The notes beneath the pieces were generated by a model that saw only the letters and a list, made by a program, of their open reading frames with translations, was not told the DNA's origin and did no database searches. Made by a program: the position numbers and the translations under genes. A DNA stretch of 64,000 nucleotides, taken from the NCBI GenBank assembly GCA_015066845.1, contig SVNO01000003.1:1-64000 (forward strand), in the 5' to 3' direction. This DNA is from Ruminococcus sp. GTDB lineage: Bacteria > Bacillota > Clostridia > Oscillospirales > Ruminococcaceae. This document shows, one piece after another, positions 16,543 through 24,490 of the stretch. Position 1 is the first letter of the stretch, and every line of letters starts with the position of its first letter.

Positions 16543-17538
16543 CTACGGATTGATTCTGATATAGCCGGTCTGTGCAATTAGCTCCTGTCCCTCGTCAGAC
16601 AGCAGCCAATCCACCAGAAGCTCGATATTGGCATTTGTATTGTCTTGACGGTAGATTGCATAAAACTGAGCAATGATGGGATATTCTCCGTTCTGGATAT
16701 GCTCCGCATCCGGATATACCCCGTTGAGGGACAGCATTTTCACCGCGCGATTGCCGACAATGCCATCCATATAGTACCGGAACGAAAACCCGATGGATGC
16801 ACCAGTGATGGCTAAGGGGGATTTGGGCGCAATGGGAGTATTCCCCATAAATGCGTCCATTGCCGATTGACTGCCGCTGCCACTCAGACGGGTGACGGGG
16901 TTGATCAGCCGATTTGCACCGCCAAGCTGTGCCCAGTTAGTATACTCTCCGGAATAAATGCCCCTGATTTGTGCCGTGGTGAGATTGTTCACGGGGTTGT
17001 TTTCATTGACAAAGAACACAAACGCCTCCAAACCAACAGGCACATACGTCAGCGTCACGCCCTGTTCTGCTGCATATTGCTTCTGCTCCTCCGAGGGCGC
17101 AGCGCAGAACAGAATGTCCGTTGTACCGTCCACAATTGCCTGATAGCCGCGAACGGTGTTATTGTACTGCATTTTGCTGGAGTCTGCAAAATTCTCCCCA
17201 TAGTAATTGTCATCGGAAAAACTGCCACCCTCAAAGGTCACACTGCCTTCGGGGTAAACATTCTCAATGATGGACGCGTAAACGGGGACAAGTGCTGCCG
17301 CACCATCGAGCACGGGCAGGTCTTGCGTCAGCCTGAACGCAGTATCGACATGCGCAAGCCCCTCGCAACCCTGATGGGGGAGAAACTGCGATACATCAAT
17401 CATTTTTGCTTGTGCAGCACTGCTGAAATTATTGGAAAGCCGCCTTGTCAGCAGCATGTACATACTGAGATTGAACAGTGCAAACAGTGCGAGGATTCCC
17501 ATAAGCACTGCAAGCTGTTTCCCTGTGTTCCGCTGCAT
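16543..17538 (-). CDS. Membrane-anchored PstS-like substrate-binding protein
   Basis: Periplasmic-binding-protein fold of the PstS type, 331 residues. The N-terminus has an uncleaved-looking anchor (AVLMGILALFALFNLSMYML, about 10-30) with no lipobox. Phosphate-binding-like motifs are SGSGSQSAMDAF (typical Ser/Gly loop) and GIYSGEYTNWAQLGG. There is no ABC permease or ATPase for phosphate nearby. Instead it is the last gene of a run with two tiny membrane proteins, and its ATG overlaps the stop of the 46-residue gene (TGATG). This suggests a sensor or regulatory complex rather than classic uptake (inference). AAAGGAG is well spaced for the start at 17538. Confidence 0.8.
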   Translation of the reverse strand: MQRNTGKQLAVLMGILALFALFNLSMYMLLTRRLSNNFSSAAQAKMIDVSQFLPHQGCEGLAHVDTAFRLTQDLPVLDGAAALVPVYASIIENVYPEGSVTFEGGSFSDDNYYGENFADSSKMQYNNTVRGYQAIVDGTTDILFCAAPSEEQKQYAAEQGVTLTYVPVGLEAFVFFVNENNPVNNLTTAQIRGIYSGEYTNWAQLGGANRLINPVTRLSGSGSQSAMDAFMGNTPIAPKSPLAITGASIGFSFRYYMDGIVGNRAVKMLSLNGVYPDAEHIQNGEYPIIAQFYAIYRQDNTNANIELLVDWLLSDEGQELIAQTGYIRINP

Positions 17539-17678
17539 CACCACAACTCCTTTGCAATGAATTCAATGATGGAGCAGTGCTGATACGCATAGATGGCATA
17601 GGCAAAGTGTGCCAGCGTCAGCGCAGAGCACAATCCCAGAACCGAAAAAAGAAGAATTCTGAATGTACGCTCTTTCAT
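17538..17678 (-). CDS. 46-residue single-pass membrane protein
   Basis: A very small gene found by reading the gap. It starts MKERTFRILLFSVLG, has one hydrophobic helix (about 6-31) and ends IEFIAKELW. Its stop TGA overlaps the ATG of the PstS-like gene (TGATG), a strong sign of real coupled translation. The upstream 82-residue gene ends eight bases before its start. No family recognised; a small subunit or regulator of the PstS-like protein is plausible. Confidence 0.65.
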   Translation of the reverse strand: MKERTFRILLFSVLGLCSALTLAHFAYAIYAYQHCSIIEFIAKELW

Positions 17679-17686
17679 AGTTTGCC

Positions 17687-17935
17687 TCACATAAACGCAA
17701 CTGCCAGATACAGCAGCGCGATAAAGCCGATGACAACTGCAAGCAATACGCCTGTGATGATTGCCGCAGTAACGAGCATGGCTTTCCGCGTTTGCAGTTC
17801 TTGGGGAGAAAATGTATCGGGGACTTTTTTATTCTGCTTTTTTGCCGATACATAGCGGAAAATACAGATTCCGAGAAATACGAGAATCAGTACGGGAATT
17901 GCAAAAAACAAAATGCCGAAGATCATGCTGGTCAT
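17687..17935 (-). CDS. 82-residue membrane protein with two helices
   Basis: Unrecognised family. There are two membrane helices (about 3-29 and 52-80) separated by a basic/polar loop (SAKKQNKKVPDTFSPQELQTRK). AAGGAGG precedes the ATG. It lies 21 bases after hemZ and just before the 46-residue gene, so it belongs to the same minus-strand run. Confidence 0.7.
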   Translation of the reverse strand: MTSMIFGILFFAIPVLILVFLGICIFRYVSAKKQNKKVPDTFSPQELQTRKAMLVTAAIITGVLLAVVIGFIALLYLAVAFM

Positions 17936-17956
17936 GTGTAGTTCCTCCTTGTCCGG

Positions 17957-19456
17957 TTATGCCATCCTTTGCAGGATTTCCTCAATTTCACGCTTTTTCT
18001 CCATCAGCTTTTCAAAGCGATTGATATATTCATAGGGGAATTTGTAGTTGTGAACGCGCGTGATTTTGCCGTTCGGTTCTACAAGCTTGGTCGAGGCTGC
18101 ACAGCCTGCGCCGAGAATGGTCTGTGTTTCGTCCATAATCAGGATGTTGTACAGATTCTCCTTACCCTCCCTTGCATAGCCGACATTCTCCAGATTTCCC
18201 ACAGTATTTTTCTGACGGTACATATAATACGGTCTGTAGCCATTTGCGGGGAGGAGCTGTGCGGAACGTGCTGCCATCTGTTCCACTGCCGCAATATGCT
18301 GTCCGCTGCCGCTTTCGTACAGGTCGGCAGCGCGTTTGAGCGTCAGCGTGTGCACGGTGATGCTGTCGGGGGCAAGTGTCATCACGCGTTCGAGTGTATC
18401 TGCAAAGCCCTCATAAGTATCGGTCGGCAGTCCTGCAATCAAATCCATGTTGATGTCGTCAAAACCAAGCTCCCTTGCCAGCAGAAAGGCATCAATTGCC
18501 TGCTGTGCACTGTGCCGTCTGCCGATGGCTTCCAGTACGCTGTCCTGCAAGGTCTGGGGGTTGACGGAAATTCTCGTTGCACCCATCTCCTGAATCACAC
18601 GCAGCTTGTCCTCGGTGATGGTGTCGGCTCTGCCTGCCTCCACGGTGTATTCCCGTGCACCTGCAATGTCAATGTGTGTCCGGATCGCCTCCATCACCGT
18701 GCGAAGCTGCTGCGCGGAAATGGAAGTGGGAGTGCCGCCGCCGATGTAGACGGACTGGACATGCAGCCCGTGCCTGCGAATCATTTCGCCAAGTATCGCG
18801 ATTTCCTTGCACAGGTAGGTGATGTAGTCGGGAATCAGCTGCATGGCACTGTCCATTGAATGCGACACGAACGAGCAATAGCTGCACCGTGTCGGACAGA
18901 ACGGAATGGAGATATACAGCCCGATTTCCTTTTTGCTGTGCGGCAGGATGGGGTACTGTACCTTTGCCGTATCCAGTGCAAGCTGGATTTTCTCATCCGA
19001 AATCAAAAACCGGTTTTTGAGGAAATCCCCTGCATCCTCCAGTGCCATGCCATCATCGAGCAGCTGCACGACCTTGCGCACAGGACGAATGCCTGTGAGC
19101 AAGCCCCACGGGGGCGTGTAGCCCGTCATTTCCTGCAATGTTTCGTACAGCAGGCGGCAGAGGCGGTATTCCACCTCGGAATTCTTCGTATCGGGATTTG
19201 CACAGGCTTCACGGTCATGGATGGCTGTACCTGCACAGCGGACAGCACCATTGAGATGAATTTCCACATCACAGTGCACCGTGTCATCGGCGCAGCGGCA
19301 GGCGGTGAGAATATAATTTGGCACATCCTGCGGAATTTCGCCATTTTCGCAAATCAGAAACCGTACATTCGGAATGAACAGTTTCGCCGTTGCCTGCACT
19401 TCGTAGCCGTAGCAGTGGTTTCTGAAAATCAGGGCATATGCGTAGTTCTGTTCCAT
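17957..19456 (-). CDS. hemZ: HemZ, radical SAM coproporphyrinogen dehydrogenase family
   Basis: A 499-residue radical SAM protein of the HemN/HemZ group. The cluster-binding motif is CPTRCSYCSF (about 197-206), with IGGGTPTSI and TVEAGRADTIT characteristic of the group. A N-terminal extension of about 180 residues (PPWGLLTGIRPVRKV) is typical of HemZ. Its ATG overlaps the TAA of the MBL gene by one base. Oxygen-independent coproporphyrinogen oxidation is the family assignment, although related proteins can have other roles. Confidence 0.9.
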   Translation of the reverse strand: MEQNYAYALIFRNHCYGYEVQATAKLFIPNVRFLICENGEIPQDVPNYILTACRCADDTVHCDVEIHLNGAVRCAGTAIHDREACANPDTKNSEVEYRLCRLLYETLQEMTGYTPPWGLLTGIRPVRKVVQLLDDGMALEDAGDFLKNRFLISDEKIQLALDTAKVQYPILPHSKKEIGLYISIPFCPTRCSYCSFVSHSMDSAMQLIPDYITYLCKEIAILGEMIRRHGLHVQSVYIGGGTPTSISAQQLRTVMEAIRTHIDIAGAREYTVEAGRADTITEDKLRVIQEMGATRISVNPQTLQDSVLEAIGRRHSAQQAIDAFLLARELGFDDINMDLIAGLPTDTYEGFADTLERVMTLAPDSITVHTLTLKRAADLYESGSGQHIAAVEQMAARSAQLLPANGYRPYYMYRQKNTVGNLENVGYAREGKENLYNILIMDETQTILGAGCAASTKLVEPNGKITRVHNYKFPYEYINRFEKLMEKKREIEEILQRMA

Positions 19457-20076
19457 TACAAGCTCCTCATATAGGGATTGGTGCGGCGTTCCACGTCGAG
19501 GGAAGTTGCCGCGCCATGACCGGAATACACGTCATAATCGCCGTCAAGCGCACTGAGTTTTTGCAGGGAACTGCGCATCTCCTGCACATTGCCCCCCAAA
19601 TCCGTTCTGCCGATAGAACCGGAGAACAGGGTATCGCCGGAGAACATTGCAGTTTCCGTCAGGTAGCACACGCTGCCGGAAGTATGACCGGGGGTGTGCA
19701 GTACGGTAAAGACGCGCTCCCCGATGGTGAGGGCTTCACCGTCCGTGACAGTACGGTATTCGCGGATGCTGCGGAAGGGGAGGGGGGAGATCTGGTAGGC
19801 GAGATTGCGGCGCACATCACTGAGCATGGGCGCGTCCGCTTCATGGATGTACACCTGCGCGCCTGTTTTTTCGCGCACTGCCTCCACGTCGCCGATATGG
19901 TCAAAATGCCCGTGTGTGAGCAGGATCGCTTTGAGCGTCAGATGGTGGGCATCCAGAAATTGCAGCAGTATTTCCGCATCACCGCCGATGTCCACCGCCG
20001 CACAGACACCGCCGCCGCAGTCAATGATATGGCAATTCGCACCAAGCACACCGAGCTGTAGGGTATCAATTCTCAT
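19456..20076 (-). CDS. MBL-fold metallo-hydrolase, glyoxalase II-like
   Basis: A 206-residue zinc hydrolase with the HxHxDH motif (THGHFDH), then HTPGHTSGSV, SGDTLFSGSIGR and a C-terminal SGHG. It is shorter than true glyoxalase II and lacks the C-terminal substrate domain, so general thioester hydrolase or persulfide chemistry is possible. The start at 20076 is set by AAAGGAG; the open frame extends 31 codons upstream without a site. First gene of the hemZ run. Confidence 0.88.
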   Translation of the reverse strand: MRIDTLQLGVLGANCHIIDCGGGVCAAVDIGGDAEILLQFLDAHHLTLKAILLTHGHFDHIGDVEAVREKTGAQVYIHEADAPMLSDVRRNLAYQISPLPFRSIREYRTVTDGEALTIGERVFTVLHTPGHTSGSVCYLTETAMFSGDTLFSGSIGRTDLGGNVQEMRSSLQKLSALDGDYDVYSGHGAATSLDVERRTNPYMRSL

Positions 20077-20090
20077 AAAAACTCCTTTCC

Positions 20091-20106
20091 GTCCTGTGTA
20101 CAGGAC
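20091..20106. promoter_or_regulatory. Palindrome in the leader of the MBL-hemZ run
   Basis: GTCCTG-TGTA-CAGGAC, a perfect 6-bp inverted repeat just upstream of the ribosome-binding site. It could be an operator or a small RNA hairpin. Confidence 0.35.
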
Positions 20107-20127
20107 AGTGTACAATTCTCTGTTTCT

Positions 20128-20156
20128 ATTATAGCATAAATGGGGGATAAAATCAA
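20128..20156 (-). promoter_or_regulatory. Promoter of the MBL-hemZ run
   Basis: On the minus strand: TTGATT (20151-20156), 17 bases, TATAAT (20128-20133). Confidence 0.65.
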
Positions 20157-20200
20157 GGCAATACCGCACAAAGGGCGTGCGTCAGATGTGCAGGCGTTTT
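20155..20200. repeat. AAGGCAATAC element, one-ended copy
   Basis: AAGGCAATACCGCAC followed by AAAGGGCGTGCGTCAG aligns over about 40 bases with 56721 onward and, at its start, with the complete element at 22097-22151. Confidence 0.5.
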
Positions 20201-20203
20201 TCG

Positions 20204-21004
20204 TCAGAGTGAACAATCATCCCGTTTCCGCAGTTCCGCAATTGCTCCGTAATGCTTCACCATAAAGCGTTCCGGCGCAATCTCATGCAAAAGCTGCATA
20301 TGCTCCTGCTCCCATGCAGCAACCTCCTGCGCGGAAAGGGATGCACCAATACCGCGACATGCTTTCATTCTGCCATTCCAACTCTCGCGCGTGAACGGCA
20401 CTTCCAAGGGGTATTCCTCATGATACACAAGCTCGAATTGCTCCTGATAACAATCGGGAATCCAGATGGGATGCACCGTTTCTCCTGCACCACTCCATGC
20501 AGGGCTGTACTTCAATACCAGCTTTTCACTCTCGCCTGCAATTCTGTCCTCTGCCGGCAGCCATGCCATGTACAGAATCAGAATCCTGCCGCCGTCCTTG
20601 AGCATACGGGAAAGCTCCGGCATGATTTTTTCATGGTCAAAATACCAGAAGCACTGGCAGGCAGTAATTACATCGAACGACCGGTCAGGGAATGCCAGAC
20701 TCTCCGCGGATGCTGCATAGTACGCAATATCCATCCCCTTCGAGAGAATTTTTGCCTGTGCGATCTGGTTTTCCGAGATGTCCGTGCCCGTCCAGTCCGC
20801 ACCGTAGGCATACAGATTCCGCGGCAGCACACCCGTACCCGTGCCGAGATCCAGTACCCTCTGCCCTTTGACGCACAGTCCTCTTGCAAGGATTTTTTCG
20901 TAGAATGCCTGCGGATAAATATCGCGGTATTTCGCATAATCCACCGAGGTTTTCCCCCAGTCAAATGCCTTTCCGCCGTCAATGTTTTCGTTTATAATAT
21001 TCAT
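20204..21004 (-). CDS. Class I SAM-dependent methyltransferase, substrate unknown
   Basis: A 266-residue methyltransferase. Motif I is VLDLGTGTGVLPRNL, followed by WTGTDISENQIAQAK, the post-I acidic loop, FDVITACQCFWYFD (motif IV) and GGRILILYMAW (motif VI). It resembles the UbiE/Methyltransf_11 group. GGAGG precedes ATG 21004. That ATG overlaps the TGA of the SDR gene (21001-21004), so it is the last gene of a three-gene operon. Confidence 0.85.
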   Translation of the reverse strand: MNIINENIDGGKAFDWGKTSVDYAKYRDIYPQAFYEKILARGLCVKGQRVLDLGTGTGVLPRNLYAYGADWTGTDISENQIAQAKILSKGMDIAYYAASAESLAFPDRSFDVITACQCFWYFDHEKIMPELSRMLKDGGRILILYMAWLPAEDRIAGESEKLVLKYSPAWSGAGETVHPIWIPDCYQEQFELVYHEEYPLEVPFTRESWNGRMKACRGIGASLSAQEVAAWEQEHMQLLHEIAPERFMVKHYGAIAELRKRDDCSL

Positions 21005-21711
21005 GGTTCGAGCCTCCATCCATTATCGCCGTGATAAATCATTTGTTTTGTCATACCGCCGTCAATGCAAATATTTTCTCCCGTGATAAAGCCTGCCTTA
21101 TCCGAACAGAGGAACAGCACCATATTGGCAATATCCAGCGGATTCCCAACTCTGCCGCAAGGCTGCTGCACGGCATCCGCGCCCTCGTAGACGCTGTATG
21201 CCGTATCGATCCAGCCGGGCGAAATGGAATTGACGCGTACTGTTCCGGCAAGGCTTACTGCCAGCGCATGTGTCAATGCGGCAATACCACCCTTGGCGGC
21301 GGTGTAGCTTTCCGTCTGCGGCTGACTCATGCGGTCGCGCGAGGAAGAAATATTGATGATGGACGCGCCCTGTGAAAAATAGGGCTGAAAGAGCTTTGCA
21401 AGGTAGAATGGCGCAGTCACGCCCACTGCAAGTGCGTACTGGAATTCCTCGTAGCTGCACTCGTCAATGCCTTTCATCAGGGGCAGTGCATTGTTGACGA
21501 GGATGTCCACCCGTCCATGTGTGTTTATCACATGCTGTGCAAATGCATCAAGGACGGATTTTTCGGCGATATCCCCGACAAAATGCGCACCCTCTGCCTT
21601 GTCGATAACGCAGACCTTTGCGCCCTGTTTTTGTAGTTCTTCAGCAATGCACTTGCCGATTCCGTTCGCACCGCCGGTGATGACAGCGATTTTATTATGA
21701 AATGTGGTCAT
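21001..21711 (-). CDS. Short-chain dehydrogenase/reductase
   Basis: A 236-residue NAD(P)-dependent classical SDR. It has the coenzyme loop TGGANGIG (about 12-19), NNA, the catalytic Ser in NISSSRDR, and Tyr-x-x-x-Lys as YTAAK. The C-terminus IDGGM is normal for FabG-like SDRs. The substrate is unknown. Its start overlaps the 3' end of the DUF4298 gene by 17 bases and its stop overlaps the methyltransferase start, so all three are co-translated. Confidence 0.88.
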   Translation of the reverse strand: MTTFHNKIAVITGGANGIGKCIAEELQKQGAKVCVIDKAEGAHFVGDIAEKSVLDAFAQHVINTHGRVDILVNNALPLMKGIDECSYEEFQYALAVGVTAPFYLAKLFQPYFSQGASIINISSSRDRMSQPQTESYTAAKGGIAALTHALAVSLAGTVRVNSISPGWIDTAYSVYEGADAVQQPCGRVGNPLDIANMVLFLCSDKAGFITGENICIDGGMTKQMIYHGDNGWRLEP

Positions 21712-21985
21712 TTGTTTCCTCGCTTTCTATCTCCCGAATCTCCCCCAACAAATCAAACACCCCATCCTGCGACAGCACCCCGCGTTTGAGGTCGTGGGGA
21801 AGTTCTCCGCGTTCATCCGCCTCATAATCCGCAAGCCACTGCCCGCCGGTATAGTATGCATTCAGCTCCGTGAGCATTGCCTGCATGGGCGCATCGCTGA
21901 GCCATGCAGTATTGGACTGCAATGCCTGACGAATGGTATCATAGTACAGCTCCATGCGCATGATCCGGTCAATTCTGTTCTCCAT
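21695..21985 (-). CDS. DUF4298 family protein
   Basis: A small 96-residue cytoplasmic protein with no signal or membrane segment. The pattern YYTGGQWLADYEADERGELP plus a following DLKRGVLSQDGV matches what I remember of DUF4298, a Firmicute family of unknown function. AGGAGTG precedes ATG 21985. The open frame extends far upstream but crosses the promoter. First gene of the minus-strand operon. Confidence 0.72.
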   Translation of the reverse strand: MENRIDRIMRMELYYDTIRQALQSNTAWLSDAPMQAMLTELNAYYTGGQWLADYEADERGELPHDLKRGVLSQDGVFDLLGEIREIESEETNDHIS

Positions 21986-22027
21986 TGGTATCACTCCTGA
22001 CTTCTGCTTGTATTGAGGTAATACCTT

Positions 22028-22056
22028 ATTATAACACATTTTCTTCAGCACCGCAA
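22028..22056 (-). promoter_or_regulatory. Promoter of the DUF4298-SDR-methyltransferase operon
   Basis: Minus strand TTGCGG (22051-22056), 17 bases, TATAAT (22028-22033). It lies back-to-back with the plus-strand promoter at 22064. Confidence 0.55.
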
Positions 22057-22063
22057 CCCTCCC

Positions 22064-22092
22064 TTGACAAACCCCCGAAAACCTGCTATAAT
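22064..22092 (+). promoter_or_regulatory. Consensus promoter of the DUF4317 gene
   Basis: TTGACA (22064-22069), 17 bases, TATAAT (22087-22092). The transcript would begin inside the inverted-repeat element at 22097. Confidence 0.85.
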
Positions 22093-22096
22093 ATTG

Positions 22097-22151
22097 AAGC
22101 AATACCGCATCAGGAATGCCTGACGGTTTCGCAGATGTGCCGTATTGCCTT
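22097..22151. repeat. AAGGCAATAC element, complete inverted-repeat copy
   Basis: The ends AAGCAATACCGCA and TGCCGTATTGCCTT are near-perfect inverted repeats around about 28 bases. The mRNA would start with this hairpin. Related one-ended copies are at 20155 and 56721. Confidence 0.6.
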
Positions 22152-22219
22152 GCACGTCTGAAACGCAGATACACGCTCCGCAGGTCGGAGGGTTCTATCA
22201 GGAAAGAGGAGGAATATCC

Positions 22220-23350
22220 ATGAATAAAAAGGATCAGGCAGAGCTGAAAAAACATTTTGTACAGGACGATGACCTGATGACGGTGAAGAAGATTTCCGTC
22301 ACATTTATTGACTCTGAAAAGGAAATGCGCTGCCATACTGTGCGCGGATACCATGAAATCCCCGAAGAAGAACTGTTCTGTCTGTACCAGTCACTCTCCA
22401 AGGTGCTCAAGGGCACATTGGGCAAGTCCCTGATTGAGTACGCGTTCCCGAATGAGATGTACGAGGAGGACAAGAGCCAGAACCTGCTCTGGACGCAGCT
22501 TGAAAACGGTCTGGAGGATGAAGAACAGCTCCAGAAGCTTCTCAGCCATATTTCTGCCAATATGCATTACGCGCTGCCCTATGCGGTTTTCATTGCGGAA
22601 TGTGTGTACACAGTCTTTGAAAAAACCAAAAGCGGCGAGAGGAACAAATTCGACAGCCATGACTATCGTTTCCTGATTGCAGCGATCTGCCCTGTGGAAT
22701 CGCGTGTAGATGGTCTGATTTATGACGAAACCAACAACAGCATCATCCGCAAGACGGAATTTGACCGCGTTGTTGCCGATGCACCCACGGACGGCTTCCT
22801 GTTCCCGACCTTTACTGGCAGAGGACCGGACGTGAACCATGTCATGTACTATACCAAAAAGCCGAAAGACCCCAATGTTTCCTTTGTGGAAGATGTCCTC
22901 GGCTGCCATTTCACCCTCTCTGCACAGGAGGAAAAGGAAACCTTCCGCGCCGTACTGGACAGAGCTGTGGGCGAGGAGCTGAACCTGAATGTCATTGCAA
23001 GCGTGAATGAAAAGATTCAGGATTACGCCAAAACATTCAAGGATGAACCCGAACCGCCCGTTGTCAGCGATATTATGATGCGCGATATTCTGCTCGATTC
23101 CGGCGTGACGCAGGAACGTGCAGAGGCAGCACAGCAGCTCTATAAGGAAACGGCGGACGGCAATTATTTTGCAGCCTCCAACCTGACCGATCCCAAAACC
23201 ACCCTGACTTCTTCCGGCGTGACTGTCAGCATCAGCGGCGATGCGACCGATAAGGTGACAACACGCATGATTGACGGCAGAAAATTCCTCATGATCAGTC
23301 TGGATGATCCGGAAGTGACCGTGAATGGGTTTCAGATGAAGATTCAGTAA
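22220..23350 (+). CDS. DUF4317 family protein
   Basis: A 376-residue cytoplasmic protein with no signal peptide or membrane helix. It matches DUF4317 as I remember it, a family common in Clostridia with no established function. Conserved-looking stretches include YAFPNEMYEEDKSQNLLW and DAPTDGFLFPTF. The C-terminus is a beta-rich region (VTVSISGDATDKV, MISLDDPEVTVNG). A GAGGAGGAAT site precedes ATG 22220 and a consensus promoter drives it alone. Confidence 0.75.
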   Translation: MNKKDQAELKKHFVQDDDLMTVKKISVTFIDSEKEMRCHTVRGYHEIPEEELFCLYQSLSKVLKGTLGKSLIEYAFPNEMYEEDKSQNLLWTQLENGLEDEEQLQKLLSHISANMHYALPYAVFIAECVYTVFEKTKSGERNKFDSHDYRFLIAAICPVESRVDGLIYDETNNSIIRKTEFDRVVADAPTDGFLFPTFTGRGPDVNHVMYYTKKPKDPNVSFVEDVLGCHFTLSAQEEKETFRAVLDRAVGEELNLNVIASVNEKIQDYAKTFKDEPEPPVVSDIMMRDILLDSGVTQERAEAAQQLYKETADGNYFAASNLTDPKTTLTSSGVTVSISGDATDKVTTRMIDGRKFLMISLDDPEVTVNGFQMKIQ

Positions 23351-23406
23351 GTGGTGAATCGTTGCTGGAAACATAGACAATTAGTTCAACTTCAGAGGTA
23401 AATGCC

Positions 23407-24252
23407 ATGATTGATGTTTCTGAAAAGGAAATTGTATATGAGTTTGATATGCGCAATCCGGAATCGAGTTATACTAAACCGATATTTGGAAAGCGGTCAA
23501 GAATAATCTTAGTATTGATGTTCATTGCAGTACTGGTCATTGCTGCAAACTCCGTTGTTCTGATGACTGTAGATCGCAGTAGTTTGCGTATTTTTTGGTT
23601 GATTGTTCCGATTATGATCGCTTTCGAAGGTGTGAAAGTATTCTTGATATTGCCGCATAACAGAAGAAAGCATTATAAAAAAGTACATGCTGAAAATGAG
23701 GATTTATATTCGTATACATTCTATACAGATTGTGTGAAAATCCAAAGCCCGTCTGTAGACGCTGTGTTGGACTATGATTCAGCAGAGTATTACGCAGAAG
23801 ATGCTGACCGATTAAGAATTGTTTTCTCACTTGGTAGGTCGATAGACATTGATAAAACACAATGCGATGAAGAAAAACTTGCATTTTTCAGGAATATCGT
23901 ATCAAAAGAAAGCCAGAAAAAATTCCAGAAGAACAGCTGTAAGAAACTCATTATACATTTGATAGTTGTGATCTTCGTTGCGGTAATGTACGCCTTTCAG
24001 ATCGCACAGATAGTTAATACCAATAAGCAAACTTATTATTCGGAGTACCAGAATACCACATATGAGTCTTTTGAGGCTTGTCTTAATGAAGGAACAATCA
24101 AGGATGTTGTGATCATCAATGATAAATATGTAGAGTACACGTTTATAAATTATACAGGTGACGAACGATATTATACCGTGTGCCCGGATGAGATTGAGCA
24201 CCTGATTCAAAAGCTGGATGATGCTGATGTAAACTGGGAAAAGAATAGCTGA
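23407..24252 (+). CDS. YcxB-like membrane protein, function unknown
   Basis: A 281-residue protein with an N-terminal beta strand (KEIVYEFDMRNPES) and two membrane helices (about 30-53 and 61-81). A YcxB-like soluble domain (about 95-170, YTFYTDCVKIQSP) follows, then a third helix (about 181-203) and a tyrosine-rich C-terminal domain. The family is of unknown role. The coding sequence is noticeably A/T-rich compared with neighbours. GAGGT precedes the ATG; a clear terminator follows. A second, shorter relative is at 28502. Confidence 0.6.
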   Translation: MIDVSEKEIVYEFDMRNPESSYTKPIFGKRSRIILVLMFIAVLVIAANSVVLMTVDRSSLRIFWLIVPIMIAFEGVKVFLILPHNRRKHYKKVHAENEDLYSYTFYTDCVKIQSPSVDAVLDYDSAEYYAEDADRLRIVFSLGRSIDIDKTQCDEEKLAFFRNIVSKESQKKFQKNSCKKLIIHLIVVIFVAVMYAFQIAQIVNTNKQTYYSEYQNTTYESFEACLNEGTIKDVVIINDKYVEYTFINYTGDERYYTVCPDEIEHLIQKLDDADVNWEKNS

Positions 24253-24285
24253 TATCATGTAAGATTCTGAGTTATCCCATATTTT

Positions 24286-24325
24286 ATATCCCCCGAATCA
24301 CATATTTTCGGGGGATATCTTTTTG
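24286..24325 (+). terminator. Rho-independent terminator
   Basis: ATATCCCCCGAA (24286-24297) pairs with TTCGGGGGATAT (24307-24318), followed by CTTTTT. Confidence 0.9.
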
Positions 24326-24347
24326 CCTGTAAAATTTCAAAAACCAC

Positions 24348-24376
24348 TGGACAAACCCTCTCAGATATGGTATAAT
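24348..24376 (+). promoter_or_regulatory. Promoter of the pyr operon
   Basis: TGGACA (24348-24353), 17 bases, TATAAT (24371-24376). Confidence 0.75.
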
Positions 24377-24383
24377 ATAAATG

Positions 24384-24477
24384 TGAAACTGAACCACCAC
24401 GCCTGATGCGGAGAACCTGCGTATCACCGTACAACGCTGATCTGTCTGCTGACGGGTTGGCTTTTTTTATGAAGACA
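24384..24477 (+). promoter_or_regulatory. pyrC leader, possible attenuation region
   Basis: The leader of about 105 bases contains GATGCG/TGCGTATC able to pair around a GAGAACC loop. It also has two AACC tracts that could compete for GGGTT, and ends in GGC plus seven T just before the pyrC ribosome-binding site. This is suggestive of pyrimidine-controlled termination, but I could not build a strong terminator stem or match a PyrR site. Confidence 0.3.
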
Positions 24478-24490
24478 GGAGTGAATGCAA

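Noticed and set aside
24384-24477. PyrR-binding attenuator of the Bacillus type in the pyrC leader
   Set aside because: The conserved PyrR loop sequence is not present and I could not form a stable terminator stem, so only a general attenuation possibility is kept.
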